Shown: piece after piece, positions 10,455 to 21,839 of the stretch | Position numbering within the stretch: position 1 is the stretch's first letter | How the letters are laid out: every line of letters starts with the position of its first letter | Source of the DNA: Cranoglanis bouderius | Taxonomy: Eukaryota; Chordata; Actinopteri; Siluriformes; Cranoglanididae | Reading direction: 5' to 3' | Length of the DNA: 64,000 nt | Assembly: GCA_023630585.1 (NCBI GenBank) | Contig: CM042565.1 | Span: forward strand, 16,832,013-16,896,012 | Notes under the pieces: generated by a model | What the model saw: the letters and a program-made list of their open reading frames with translations, nothing else | Databases searched by the model: none | What the model was told of the DNA's origin: nothing | Made by a program: the position numbers and the translations under genes

Positions 10455-11786
10455 CAGCGGCCCCAAATAGTATTTGGACACTGAAGCCACACCTATAAAT
10501 GTAGGAATTTTACTGCATTAGAAAATGTCAAACGCAGTGGCTTTTATTTTAGAGAAAGATACCACAAGCACACTTTTCATAAAAAACTGATTGTTTTTTT
10601 CTCAATTATGGCTCCATTAAAGATCACAGTTACAGTATTCTAGTGTTTAGTTTGCCATCCTTTTTTTTCACAGGGTGTGAAATCTGCCAGTTTCTGTAGC
10701 AGTTATGGTGGAAGATTCCTTCAAGTTTAAACCAACAAAACTTTCAGAAATTTCTTCTTCACTGAATCCCATAGATGCTCTATAGAGTTCAGGTCAGGGT
10801 TCTGGGAAGTGTTCTTTCAGAAGGAGGCACGTTTGCATTAGATCATTATCCTGCTGAAGAATCCACTTCTGTAACTTGAATAATTTCTCCACTGATGTCT
10901 TCAGGCTTGTTCATGATGTCATCAATGAACCCAAGCTCACCAACACCACTATAGGAAAAACAGCCCCAGCCTCCTCCATGCTTTATTTTACTGCACCTTC
11001 ATGCCCTTAGTGCAGTTTGGTTGGAATTCTTCTCCCACTTTCTCCAAACAAACCCTCTACCACCATCAGATTCATCCAAGTAGCATTTGGACTCATCTGA
11101 AACTAAGACAGTTCTCCAGAAGCTGACGTCTTTCTGTGCGTGTTCTTCTGCAAATTTCACCCTCGCTTTCTTATTCTCGAGGCTGATGAATGGTTTCCGC
11201 TGCATTACCCTCCCTCTGTACCCATCCTCGTTGATCTGTTTTAAATAGTTTGCGCACTAAGGTGTATCTGGTAATTCTCATTGATGTTTGAAGCAATCTT
11301 TGCTGCTGTTTCTCATGTTGCCAACTGTGGCAGAAGGAAGATTGAATTTTATTTGTTGATCAGGTGAATAAAATAAAAAAAAGTTTAGCTAGTGCCCGTC
11401 TTTTGGGCAAAAAGATGATGTTAGACCCATTTTGTGCAATGAACTTTAACCAGCAGGTCCCAAGGTAATTTATATGGATGTATGTAGTCAATTCCATTCA
11501 ATTTCATACGGGTCCCTCTAGCAGAGTAACAACATGGTGTAGTTCACCACATTAACTAGGGATTACATATAGAACTGTGTCAACCAGAATAGGCTTAAGG
11601 GTCCAAATACTTTATTTTGTCTAATTATAGACAAAGTATATCTATTTTTTAAATATATATATTTTTAAAAAAACATCTATTTTTTGGGAAATGTTTTGCT
11701 TCAGAAGTGTGCTTACAAAACAAATGCCACTTGGTTTGACTTGCTTGATTTTCTAATGCAGTGTAAGTGTGGTTTAAGTGTCCTAG
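10455..11786 (-). mobile_element. Tc1-like DNA transposon (family D), right end truncated
   Basis: The left end follows TA at 10,453-10,454 and reads CAGCGGCCCCAAATAGTATT. Around 10,480-10,530 the arm has GGACACTGAAGCCACACC and TACTGCATTAGAAAATG. The reverse complement of 11,735-11,786 carries GGACACTTAAACCACACTT and ACTGCATTAGAAAATC in the same order. The outermost right terminus is missing: the arm stops at about 11,786, where the neighbouring element begins. Confidence 0.8.
10670..11220 (-). pseudogene. Tc1-like transposase pseudogene (element D)
   Basis: The minus-strand frame at 11,205-10,999 reads RKPFISLENKKARVKFAEEH, then FWRTVLVSDESKCYLDESDG and FVWRKWEK, the first catalytic region. 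Further downstream on the same strand, in other frames, are WILQQDNDLMQT (second Asp block) and a decayed SIEHLW-like block near 10,780. Several frameshifts are present and the N-terminal DNA-binding part is not recognisable. Confidence 0.75.
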
Positions 11787-11789
11787 ATT

Positions 11790-12765
11790 GCAACGAATTT
11801 AGGTCTTTCACCATCTACAATGCACAATATTGCACAATATTGTGAAAAGATTCAGGGAATCCGGAGAAATCTCATTGCGAGCCCTCGGGCGGTATTTCCT
11901 GAGAAATCGTCATGCTACTGTGATAAATATAACCACATGGGCTCAGGAGTACTTCGGAAAACCGTTATCACTTAACACGGTCCGCCGCTGCATCCAGAAA
12001 TGCGACCCGAAGCTCGATTACGCAAGGAGGAAGCCACACATCAAGTCTATGCAGAAACGCCACCGAGTTCTCTGGGCCCGAGCTCATCTCACATGGACTG
12101 AAAGGCAGTGAAAACCAGACTGTTATAAGCGAAAGGTGCAAAAGCCAGCATCTGTGATGGTATGGGGGTGCATCAGTGCCCAGGGCATGGGGGACTTGCA
12201 TATGTGTGAAGGTACCATTGACGTGGAGGCGTATATTGGGATTTTAGAGAGACATATGCTGCCATCAAGGCAACGTCTTTTCCCAGGAAGTCCATGATTA
12301 CTTCAGCAGGACAATGCCAGGCCTCATTCTGCACGTGCTACAACATCATGGCTTCATAGACACAGAGTGCGTGTGCTTGACTGGCCTGCCAGCAGTCCTC
12401 ATGAAGAGGAGAATCAGACAATGTCACGACCAAGGACTGTTGAGCAGCTGAAGTCTTGTATCAAGCAAGAATGAGCAAAAATTCCACTTGCAAAGCTGCA
12501 ACAATTAGTCTCCTCAGATCCCAAACCATTAAAAAGTGTCATTAAAAGGAAGGGTGATGTAACACAGCGGTAAACATGCCTCTGTCCCAACTTTTTTTGA
12601 CTGTGTTGAAGGCATCAAATTCTAAATTTGTTTATATTTACAAAATACAATGAAGTTGGTCAGTGAAAACACTGAATATCTTTTCTTTGTACTTTTGCCA
12701 GTTAAATAAAGTTTCAAGAGACTTGACAAATCACAGATTTTTGTTCTTATTGCATTTTAGAAAAA
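11790..12765 (+). mobile_element. Tc1-like DNA transposon (family E), left end lost
   Basis: The right arm (about 12,575-12,765) has AACTTTTTTTGACTGTGTTG, GGTCAGTGAAAACACTGAAT and CAAGAGACTTGACAAATCAC. The same motifs form the arms of the short copy at 45,392-46,241. The left arm is absent: transposase-like sequence starts within 30 bp of the truncated end of element D. The right end runs into a GA microsatellite instead of the family terminus. Confidence 0.8.
11818..12572 (+). pseudogene. Tc1-like transposase pseudogene (element E)
   Basis: The frame starting near 11,830 encodes HNIVKRFRESGEISLRALGR (helix-turn-helix region) and TVRRCIQKCDPKLDYARRKP, ending at a TGA at 12,109-12,111. The following sequence, in frame after the stop, has KPASVMVWGCISAQGMGDLH, then LLQQDNARPHSARATT (second Asp). 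The block with the first Asp is deleted between LTWTERQ and the KPASV segment. The DLSPIE-type Glu block is also lost, because VLDWPASSPHEEE jumps directly to a later segment. The copy cannot be active. Confidence 0.8.
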
Positions 12766-12935
12766 ATGAGGGCGAGAGAGACAGAGAGAAAAGAAAAAAG
12801 AGAAAGAAATATAAACAAAGTGAAAGAGAAAAGGAAAGAGAGGGAGAGAGAGAGAGAGAGAGAGAGAGCAAGAAAAAGAAATATGTACAAGAAGATAGAA
12901 AAACAGTGAGAAAGACTGAGAAAAGGACAAAAAAA
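12766..12935. repeat. GA-rich microsatellite tract
   Basis: A purine-rich tract with a pure AG core at 12,845-12,869. It begins at the point where element E's right inverted repeat is interrupted. Confidence 0.9.
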
Positions 12936-13430
12936 GAAGAAATTTTCACCCCTCTGTATTTTTTGTTGTTGTGACTCTGTTGCAGCTGCTTCTGTCTCAC
13001 TCTCTGTCTGTCTGTTTCTGTCTCTCGCTCTCTCTCACCCTTACACACACACACACACGGTTAATAAAATGGAATTAAGTGAGCTCTGTGTTCATCGCTT
13101 TTGGGAGTCAATGGTTTCCGTATGGTGTAAATTATTCATGGCTTCGGGACTCTATGGCAGTGCGACAGGTTGAAGTGCGCTCTCTATGGAAAGGTCTGTT
13201 GTGTAACGGGATTTAAGGTCCCACTGGGGCCGGACACGGCGGTTTGACCGGGGCCTTCGCTGGGTCCCCCTCCTAATCCTACCCCGGGGGCAACGGCGCA
13301 GATTGCAGGTTCCCCCTCTTTTAGAAGAATGAACACTGAATGGTGCTGATTATCTTTCATACGCTGAACAGCCACCAGCCTCGGCAGATGACACTGTTAC
13401 AGCCATCACAACTGGTGATGTATTAAGCAT

Positions 13431-13464
<34 letters not shown>

Positions 13465-14840
13465 GGGGGAGGTATTAAGGATTTAAGTGCTTTACAGCTT
13501 CAATATAACTGGATTAGAGTTTGGAAAACAGTCAGTTAGAGGTGTGAAATACGCTTTTGGACTCACATTAAAGATGATATGCATTACAGCTCCAGACTGG
13601 ACCAACAGGTCTGAAAGAAAGCAGCAAAGAAGCCTTATTTATTTATGTTATCTTCCTTCCTTTCACCAACTCACACTGTTATTTTGCCCAGCTAACAATT
13701 TATATTATAAAAGAAGGTTCAGCATAAAAAGTTTCAATTTTCTGGGTGTTTTTAAAAAAATAAAATAAAATAAAAAGTTTTTACGTAATGTTCATATGTA
13801 GATGTTTCTACCAAGCTGCAGCAAAATCTTTAGCTGTAGTACCGTTAACACAAACATGATTATCGTTAGTTCGATGCTAGTTTTATGCTACGTTTAAACA
13901 GACTTGTTCACTATTTTTTGGATTCATGACCTCCAAAGTTTAAATGTTCAGTTCCTGAGCTGTGGCACAATGCTGCTGTTTCTCAGTATGGTGGAACTCA
14001 TGGAATTTGAGTGTAATGGAGTCTTCTCTTAGTAATTTCCCAACACATCTAAGAGAAAAGTTGACATTCCCGATGGTTCTGTCTCTTTTCTGCTGTCACT
14101 GTGTCTTTACACGGCCTGAATAAAAAGTTTCACGCCTATGAGCTACCTAGCTAAATTGTTAGCTACAGTCATTAACTGGTTTATGCTGGGCCGTCCATAT
14201 TTCCATATGTCAACAGAGAAGTACTTAGAACTTGTTAGTTCAATTTCTGATAAGGTAGGGTTTGGGGAAAACATCATGTTAATGTTCCTGCCTATTCTCT
14301 CCTTTCAGTCACTTTTTTTTTTTTTTGGCAATATCTGCGTTAGAGATGTTCTGGAAGCCAATCAGAAATGAGCAAATAGAAGTTCAGAAGCATTTATTTA
14401 ATTTCTTTTCTACATTCTTGGTCCACACTGAGACCATCTAGAGGCTTTTTTTCATGTTGGTGAACTGGATGTTCTCGTTTACTTGATTTACAGTTCTATT
14501 CTATAAATACTGGACGAGGAATTCAGATTGCTGTGGAACATAAAGACGGACCGCTGGGACCAACATGGAAGTGACTCGCCGCAGCCTCAAAGCCAGGAGA
14601 GAAGCCGAGGTATTATTATTATTATTATTATTATTACAGTTATACAGAGAAATGCGTAGATATATAATATTGCTCAAAACGTATGAAACACTCGCAGCTA
14701 TTTATTCTCTGTCTGAACACGCTGCTTTTAACATTTTGCGTCCTACGTAATGACGTCATACGCAAGACCAAAAAAAAACAACAACAACAAAAAAAAACAT
14801 AGCTTGTCATGTTACTAAGGAGCCTAAAAGTGTAAACTCC
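12936..14840. other. Non-coding stretch, no gene seen
   Basis: The stretch holds short CT and CA runs (13,000-13,058), a GC-richer patch at 13,200-13,320, a (TG)n run at 13,434-13,463 and a short ATT run at 14,612-14,636. No reading frame has domain content or splice-bounded coding character. Confidence 0.5.
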
Positions 14841-15125
14841 TGTGTCCTGAAGATGTCAGAAAACTTTACTCCAGCTTTTAGTGTTACAAAGCACTGACAC
14901 TGGAGACTCCTTCCTTAAATCGTAAATAAACGTCTCCTCAACGTATCAACGTTTTTTTTTTTTTCAGCGTCGGTCGTACAAGTCCCTGCGAATGAGCTGT
15001 CACTATAGAAACGGTAACGTATTAGAAAGAGCGTATTAATGTGAACCTGCGCTACTGTCGGAAAATCCATCAACACCTTCTGAGCAATCAGAATCCAGAA
15101 TCCTGTGGTATAAATGCAATAAGAC
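14841..15125 (-). repeat. Dispersed repeat family X, copy 1
   Basis: The reverse strand reads GATTCTGGATTCTGATTG, later ATAGTGACAGCTCATTCGCA, then GGAGTCTCCAGTGTCAGTGC, then TTCTGACATCTTCAGGACAC. The same ordered motifs recur at 24,027-24,560 (+), 34,555-34,825 (+, partial) and 58,655-58,925 (-, partial). I see no coding content. A non-autonomous DNA transposon or SINE origin is possible but undecided. Confidence 0.75.
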
Positions 15126-15857
15126 TGAGCTCTCTGTTTAAAAAAGTGAAGACTCTTGTAACAGTGTGCACTTCAGAATCTGGGCCAAGGTCACTCTGAC
15201 TTCTGGAGAGCTGCAACCTTTACGGTCTGTGCAAAAGAATTTCAAGCTATTTTCAAAACCGAGCGGCTCTGAAGTTGACTTATAACCTCCGAAGTGAAAG
15301 CCCAGAGCGCTCATTAGCCTCGTCCGGACTCGTGAGTCTGCCCGGCTGATAGATGAGCCTCAGAATGCTTAATATCATATTGTGCATCTTGAATTGGCTT
15401 TTGATGTGAATCCATTGGTTATGGTACAGAAACGATTGAGAAGTCGCCCTTTTCCTACCCATTTCGCCATAAAAAGCTTTGACGTTCGTCTCAAAAGGGG
15501 TTTGTCCTCCCTCTATGGAAGTTAGTTTCCAATTCAGTGGACTTTTTGGTCTTTCAAAAACGCTGGGTCAAACTAATGAATTTAATGAACTCTCCCCGAC
15601 ACAAAAGGCACCGTTTTGGCATTTGAACTTTCCCAAAAGCAGACGGGCAGGTCAGCAAACTCTTTCAAGCGGTTTGTACACAAATGTGACAGAGTGTTTA
15701 GAGCGAGGCGCTCTTCAGCGTACCCCTACTGACAAGTTTGTTCAGAGTGTCGCTCCTCTCGGCTATTGTTCGACCATTCTCAAGCAGTTCCTCTTTCACT
15801 CCCCAACACACTCCCTAACAACAAAAGTGGAAGAATGCGACCACATTTTCACCAACT

Positions 15858-15860
<3 letters not shown>
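15126..15860. other. Non-coding stretch, no gene seen
   Basis: Relatively complex sequence without simple repeats. A plus-strand frame from 15,479 stays open, but it ends in the CA repeat and has no recognisable domain or splice context, so I do not call it. Confidence 0.45.

Positions 15861-15912
<52 letters not shown>
15861..15912. repeat. (CA)n microsatellite
   Basis: A 52-bp CA run. Confidence 0.97.
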
Positions 15913-15916
<4 letters not shown>

Positions 15917-17261
15917 ACGGCCTGCCGAGAGCCGGCCCGGCAGAGTGTTATCTCTTTCTTCTCCTTCCTCTTTCCTCCTACTCTCTGTCTTTACCTTTAT
16001 CTACATCTCCGTATCGTCCTGTTCTCCATCTTCGCTGTCTCGGTCTCGGCCGAGAGGGGGCGGAGAGAGGGATAAAAAGGAGAGAAGCGCAAGACAGGAA
16101 GAGGGAGGGATGAAGAGAACAGGGCCTGAAGCACCTGCTGTCTGACGTCTGATGCTTTAATGAATCAATTTCACTCCCCGATTCAAAAGAGGAGAAAAAG
16201 TCAGTCAAAAAAAAAAACCCCAAAAAAACGAGCTCCTCCCAGCGAGACACGCCAAACCGATCCGTTTAGTTTTAATTAAATTAACAGCACCAACCTTTTG
16301 TACATCTAAGACTAAACGTGCTGTTTTGTCCTCAAAGAAAGACAGAGTTTAAATAAAAATACAATAATTTTTCCTACGTCTTCTTATTTATTCCCTTAGA
16401 TACTTTTTCTTTTCTATTTCATTCTTCAATGCTTTCTCTTCTTTCAGCGTTTCTTTCCTCCATCTTTACTTTTCTTTGATATTTCTGTCTTTCCCTCCAT
16501 ACATTCCTCTATTCTTTCTTTCTTTCATTCTTTAATTCTTATACCTTTCCCTAATTTTCCCTAATTGTTTATCTTTATTTTCCACATTTTATTCCGGTAT
16601 TATTCCCATGCTTTCTTTCCTACGTTCCTATAAAAAGTCAGATCTAGAACTCTAAAGGGTTCTTTGGTTCTATGTAGAACCCTATAGCAGAGTGTTTATC
16701 AGAATCATTTCCACCCTAGAACCCCCTTTTAGGAGACTAAGAACCCTTAACTATACCAACAGCCCTTTTATCTAAGAGCACACATCTCTCCATCATTCCT
16801 CTCTTTTGATCTTCCTTTCATCTATTCTCTATTTAATAACTTTCAGTAACTTTACTTATCTCAACTTAACTTCATATCTGCTTCGAATATACGGTATATT
16901 TTTAAATCGTATCTGTAATTGCACGTTTGTTTTTGTTGACGATGCCCGCCATTTTCTTTCATCCCTCCGTTATTTCTTCTCTTCTGTTGCTTTTTCTCTT
17001 CCTTATTTTTTTTCTTCCTTTTTTCAATAACTTCTTTAATAACTCTCAAACTCAAACACGTTTTTGAGAGCTGTAACCAAAACCAACATTTTAATCGAAT
17101 TTGTAATGCCATCTTTTTAATAATTTACTTTCAGCTCATTGGATGCGCAGGAAATTTTAGGAAATCCTGGTTTATTTGTCATGGGAAATCTTGTCTGCGA
17201 CAATATGGACGTTTTTTTTTAGTCTTTATCAAATATAAAGTGTAAATCTGACACGCTCTCT
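15913..17261. other. Non-coding stretch with a small MITE-like palindrome
   Basis: Pyrimidine-rich sequence fills 16,380-16,620. At about 16,650-16,745 there is AAAGGGTTCTTTGGTTC then ATGTAGAACCCTATAG and TAGAACCCCC, a self-complementary motif of the kind seen in small fish MITEs. No gene is seen. Confidence 0.4.
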
Positions 17262-17272
17262 ATCTCTCTCTC

Positions 17273-17344
<72 letters not shown>
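17262..17344. repeat. (CT)n-(CA)n compound microsatellite
   Basis: A short CT run leads into an uninterrupted CA run of about 65 bp. Confidence 0.96.
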
Positions 17345-17345
<1 letters not shown>

Positions 17346-17399
17346 GGAGAGTAAGAAATAATAGAGCAGTTTGTGTGTTTGCACTTCATCAATTACGCA

Positions 17400-17650
17400 T
17401 CTATTCCCACTTATTTAAACATTTAGCCACCGGGATTCCAGCTGTTCGATGTCGACATCCAGGTCGCGATTAATGAAGATTAATGAGTCCGTTTGTATTC
17501 AGAGCATCTGAGTGAAGCGCTAACCGCATTAGCCTTTAGCATCATAACAGTGCGGCGGGCCGAGTTTGGCGTGAGAGACTGTACTGGCATGAAGCGAAAG
17601 AAAGGCAGCGTTGTCACAGTGAGAACTACACTTGCAGGGTGATGAATAAA
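17400..17650. promoter_or_regulatory. Candidate conserved non-coding element
   Basis: Repeat-free, high-complexity block with several ATTAATGA/TTAATGA cores (17,470-17,490) and no reading frame. Its character (balanced composition, homeodomain-type cores, bounded by microsatellites) resembles vertebrate developmental enhancers. This is inference only, and conservation cannot be tested here. Confidence 0.25.
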
Positions 17651-19124
17651 AAAATCCCCCCCCCAAACTCAGGGAAAAAGGGGGCATTTGCATGTGCAAG
17701 AGAAGCGGCCTGAAACATTTTCATAACCCAATATCCCCTTTTCTTCCCAAATCTCTATGGAGCGCTTTGTGTTTTGGGGCTGCCTTTTGTTTAAGTTTGC
17801 GTTTGATTTTCTTTTTTTTTCTCTTCCTCATTCAATCTTGCATCTGACTTCTCTCTCTCTCTCTCTCTCGATCGCTCTCCCTCCTCCGTCCTAATGACCG
17901 GGGGTGACCATTCTCACTCGCTCTCCCTCTCTCTCTTTGTGTGTGTGTGTGTGTGTGACGTCAGTCAGCTGAGGGCACTGTGCTCGGGGTGTAAAATTTG
18001 TTGGGTGTGTTTTTGTGGACGGGTCACTGGGCATTAACGGCGGCTCCCAGCCTTCCTGCAGATGCAGCTCTATTGAGACGGACGACACGCGGCGGGACGC
18101 GTCCCAATTCCCCCGCCCTTCCCTAAATACGCACCCTAGAAACCAGCTTTATATAAAAAGTCATCGCTGTATACGTATAAACACTTTCCAGATGCACCAC
18201 TTACGATACAGTCTGCTCGAAATGCCTCAGCTCTATGATGGTGCTAATAAATCTAACTCGGACCGAACCGCCTCTGATGTCCGCTGTCACATCTCTACTC
18301 AATCCGTCTGACAAAACAAGAGCTGCTGGGTATTTCTAAACAAATCGAATGCCCTGCTGGTGCCACTCCCACGCCAAGACCACAAAAAAAAAAAAAAAAA
18401 AAAAGAACCAAACCCAGACACCACAGAGAGAGAAAGAAACTGTTAAAAAAAAAAAAAAACACACACAAGTGACAATTACAAACGTACCATTGTGCACTGA
18501 TGACTCTTAACACATGCAAAAAAAAAAACAAAAAAAACCCAATACTTTTGTATTTTCCTTTTAATAACCATCATGAGCTAATCCAGTTTAATGTCACGCA
18601 TTTATCACGTATACTTTACTCCTGAAAAGCTGCACAAAATAAATAGTGATTTCACACTGCACTGGAATAAAAATGAAGTGGGAACAGAAGCAGTGATAGA
18701 CAGGGTTCGACGGTGTTGGAACGCTGTCATGCTTTAAAATAAATTTATTTTAAGCATTTATTCTTGTAGTCGTCCTCAAATACATTTCCATGTAAGAAAA
18801 AGTTCTACTCCTTACATTTCCATTTAAACCTTCCAAATCTATTTTTTCTTTCACCCGGATATTAGATTATTCGGGTTTCTGTATATTTTAATTATATATT
18901 AACTACATTAAACATCGAATCAAACCCACAACAGTTTCTATAGACACCATGAAAGTTATTTAAATTTTTAAAAGGTCTTATGGCAAATGCTACAGTTTAG
19001 TGGTTGGATTTCATTCAATTTTATATGAATGGAATAATAACTTTTCATACAAATTGAGTTGTTCGATTAAGTTAATTGTAATTAATTTCTGTTAAAATAA
19101 TTCACTTTTGCGTTCACCCCAACG
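17651..19124. other. Non-coding stretch, no gene seen
   Basis: Contains a poly-C/poly-A patch at 17,650-17,665, CT and GT runs (17,849-17,870 and 17,938-17,957), poly-A runs at 18,386-18,404, 18,444-18,460 and 18,520-18,538, and AT-rich sequence to 19,120. Confidence 0.5.
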
Positions 19125-19475
19125 TTAGGAGATCATGAGTTCGAATCCTGATGATGCGACAGCCATCGATGGCTGGGAGCCAAGGAAGCAAAACTGGAAG
19201 GGAGGGGCTTTACTCTCTCTCTCTCCCGCTGTCAATCACAGACACACCAGCCAATCGTAGGCATCTGTAAGCTTTTGTATGTGGAAGAGGACTGATTGCA
19301 CTTTTTCTCTGAGTGAGTTACATGACCCTGTGACGCAGCAGACCTATAAGATCTCGGAGGAAGCAGGTGTTAGCGTTCACCCTCCCCGGCTGGTAGGGGG
19401 GAGCTGGCTGGTGGAAGGGAATTGGCAGGTGACTAATTTGGGGAGAATAAAATCAGTTTTACTGAATACTTGAGA
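19125..19475 (+). mobile_element. SINE-like dispersed repeat with B-box motif
   Basis: GAGTTCGAATCCTG at 19,138-19,151 matches the polymerase III B box (GTTCGAATCC). A tRNA-unrelated body follows, and the segment ends near AAATCAGTTTTACTG. An A box is not clear. The composition and B box suggest a tRNA-derived SINE or a fragment of one. The family name is not assigned. Confidence 0.45.
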
Positions 19476-19479
19476 ACCT

Positions 19480-19665
19480 TCTATAACGCAGAGAATGCAT
19501 TCAGAGCTCAGGTCTGTGTGGAGTCTTGTGTCCATGTGGGTTTCCACCAGGTTTCTACCCACCTCCCGAAAACATGGCAGTAGGTGGATTAGCTACACTA
19601 AATTACCCCTAGGTGTGAATAAGTGTGTAGTGTGTGTGCAGTATGCATTATATACAGATAGATGG
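19480..19665 (+). repeat. LINE-like 3' tail fragment
   Basis: CATGGCAGTAGGTGGATTAG followed by AAATTACCCCTAGGTGTGAA resembles a widely dispersed fish LINE 3' region that reads AAATTGCCCCTAGGTGTGAA in many genomes. It has no coding content and lies directly against the Tc1-like element at 19,679. Confidence 0.5.
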
Positions 19666-19678
19666 ATGAATGGATGTA

Positions 19679-21175
19679 CAGTGGTGCATGAAAATTTTCT
19701 ACATTTCTGCATAAACATGACCTAAAACATCATCAGATTTTACTAAAAGTACATAAAAAGAATCAAATTAAAGAAATGAGACACAAATATCATACTTGGT
19801 CATTTATTTATTGAGGAAAATGATCCAACATTACATCTCTGTGAGGGCAAAAGTATGTGAACGTCTAGGATTAGCAGTCAATTGAAGTTGAAATTAGAGT
19901 CAGGTGTTTTCAATCAATGGGACGATGATCAGGTGTGAGTGAGCGCCCTGTTTTATTTAAAGAACAGGGATCTATCAGAGTCTGATCTTCACGACACGTG
20001 TCTGTGGAAGTGCATCACGGCACGAACAAAGGAGATTTCTGATGACCTCAGAAAAAGAGTTGTTGAAGCTCATCAGGCTGGAAAAGGTCACAAAACCGTC
20101 TCCAAAGAGTTTGGACTCCACCAATCCACAGTCAGACAGATTGTGCACAAATGGAGGAAATTCAAGACCATCGTTACCCTCCGCAGGAGTGGAGACCAAC
20201 AAAGATCACTCCAAGAGCGAGACGTGTAATAGTCCGTGAGATCACAAAGGAACCCAGGGTGATTTCTAAGCAACTAAACTTCTCTCTAACATTAGATAAT
20301 GTTAATGTTCATGAGTCCACCATCAGGAGAACACTGAACAACAATGGTGTGCATGGCAGGATTGCAAGGAGAAAGCCACTGCCCTCCAAAAAGAACACTG
20401 CTGCCTGTCTGCAGTTTGCTAAAGATCACGTGGACGAGCCAGAAGGCTATTGGAAAAATGTTTTGTGGACGGATGCGAACAAAATAGAACTTTCTGGTTT
20501 AAATGAGAAGCGTTATGTTTGGAGAAAGGAAAACACTGCAATCCAGCATAATATCCCATCTGTGAAACATGGTGGTGGTAGTATCGTGGTTTGGGCCTGT
20601 TTTGCTGCATCTGGACCAGGACGACTTGCCGTCATTGATGGATCATTAAATTCTGAATTATACCAGCGAATTCTAAAGGAGAATGTGAGGACATCTGTCT
20701 GTGAACTGAATCTGAAGAGAAAGTGGGTCATGCAGCAAGACAACGACCCTAAGCTCACAAGTCGTTCTACCAAAGAACGGTTAAAGAAGAATAAAGTAAA
20801 TGTTTTGGAATGGCCAAGTCAAAGTCCTGACCTTAATCCGATAGAAATGTTGTGGAAAGACCTGAAGCGAGCAGTTCATGTGAGGAAACCCACCAACATC
20901 CCAGAGTTGAAGCTGTTCTGTACTGAGGAACGGGCTAAAACTCCTCCAAGCCGATGTGCAGGACCGATCAACAGTTACCGCTAACGTTTAGGGTTAGTAA
21001 AACACAGATATGTAATATTGGATCATTTTCCTCAATAAATAAACGACCAAGTATAATATTTTTGTCTAATTGGGTTCTCTTTATCTACTTTTAGGACTTC
21101 TGATGATGTTTTAGGTCATATTTATGCAGATATACAGAAAATTCTAAAGGGTTCACAAACTTTCAAGCACCACTG
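19679..21175 (+). mobile_element. Tc1-like DNA transposon (family G), complete ends
   Basis: The 1,497-bp element is bounded by TA (19,677-19,678 and 21,176-21,177). The left end reads CAGTGGTGCATGAAA and the right end TTTCAAGCACCACTG. The arms are about 200 bp. They share GACCTAAAACATCATCAGA and GAGGAAAATGATCCAA with their reverse complements at 21,010-21,120. Confidence 0.95.
20017..20984 (+). pseudogene. Tc1-like transposase, nearly intact (element G)
   Basis: Reading from about 20,017, the expected start triplet before GCACGAACAAAGGAG is ACG, not ATG. The helix-turn-helix DDLRKRVVEAHQAGKGHK and STVRQIVHKWRKF follow. Near 20,180 one base is missing and the frame moves. It then stays open to TAA at 20,982-20,984: RRVIVREITKEPRVISKQLN, then NVLWTDANKIELSG (first Asp), KHGGGSIVVWACFAASGPG, VMQQDNDPKLTSRSTK (second Asp) and SPDLNPIEMLWKDLKRA (Glu). 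The DD34E triad is intact. Only a lost start and one frameshift separate it from a full reading frame, making it among the youngest copies here. Confidence 0.9.
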
Positions 21176-21306
21176 TATACTATTACAAGACACTGTATGT
21201 AGTATGCACTATATACAGATGGATGGATGAACGCATACATATGTATGCTTTACCTTTATAGTGATGCTCTTCGAGGTCAAACAGGGTAGCATTTCTACTC
21301 CCTTCG

Positions 21307-21308
<2 letters not shown>

Positions 21309-21342
<34 letters not shown>

Positions 21343-21469
21343 GCAGGGCAGGTGCAGCCCCTGGAAGAGACGGGTGGAGGCCCCTCAGCTCTCCCACCTC
21401 TTCACGCTGTTCAAGCGCAGAATAAGAGGGGTGTGAAAGGGTGCTCTCCAAAAAGCTATCACCTGCTCC

Positions 21470-21500
<31 letters not shown>
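21309..21500. repeat. Two (CA)n microsatellites
   Basis: CA runs at 21,309-21,340 and 21,473-21,500 flank about 130 bp of unique sequence. Confidence 0.93.
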
Positions 21501-21539
21501 GCTGAACAGTCAGTTAATCACATACATCAGTTTATCCAA

Positions 21540-21792
21540 ATCCAAAGACAAGTCGGTGTGGCCAAGTTATACACACACTCATGTCTTACTATCCTTATGA
21601 GGACCTTCCACTGACATAATTATCAACACAGAAAATGAATGCTATCCTACGCCTAACTTTAACCCTAACTTTAACCTCACTAACCAAAAGCAAAAATGTC
21701 TTTTTGTACATAAAAGCTGCAGCTTTCCCTGTGGGGACCAGCCAAATGTTCCCACAAAGCCAGATATTCCTATCCTTGTGGGGACAAGATAT

Positions 21793-21837
<45 letters not shown>
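21540..21837. repeat. Dispersed repeat with CCCTAA-like core, ending in (CA)n
   Basis: AACTTTAACCCTAACTTTAA at about 21,656-21,675, then CCTGTGGGGACCAGCCAAAT and CTTGTGGGGACAAGATATAA, and a CA run at 21,795-21,837. The GTGGGGAC-containing pattern ending in CA is a common interspersed repeat in fish genomes. It has no coding content. Confidence 0.6.

Positions 21838-21839
<2 letters not shown>

Noticed and set aside
15479..16075. A 198-codon plus-strand open frame beginning MTFVSKGVCPPSM
   Set aside because: The first 100 or so codons are not simple repeat, but there is no recognisable domain, no splice structure, and the second half is a CA repeat run. I judged it chance.
18295..18531. Minus-strand frame with hydrophobic Phe runs that could suggest a membrane protein
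   Set aside because: The Phe runs are poly-A tracts on the + strand; no start context or family.
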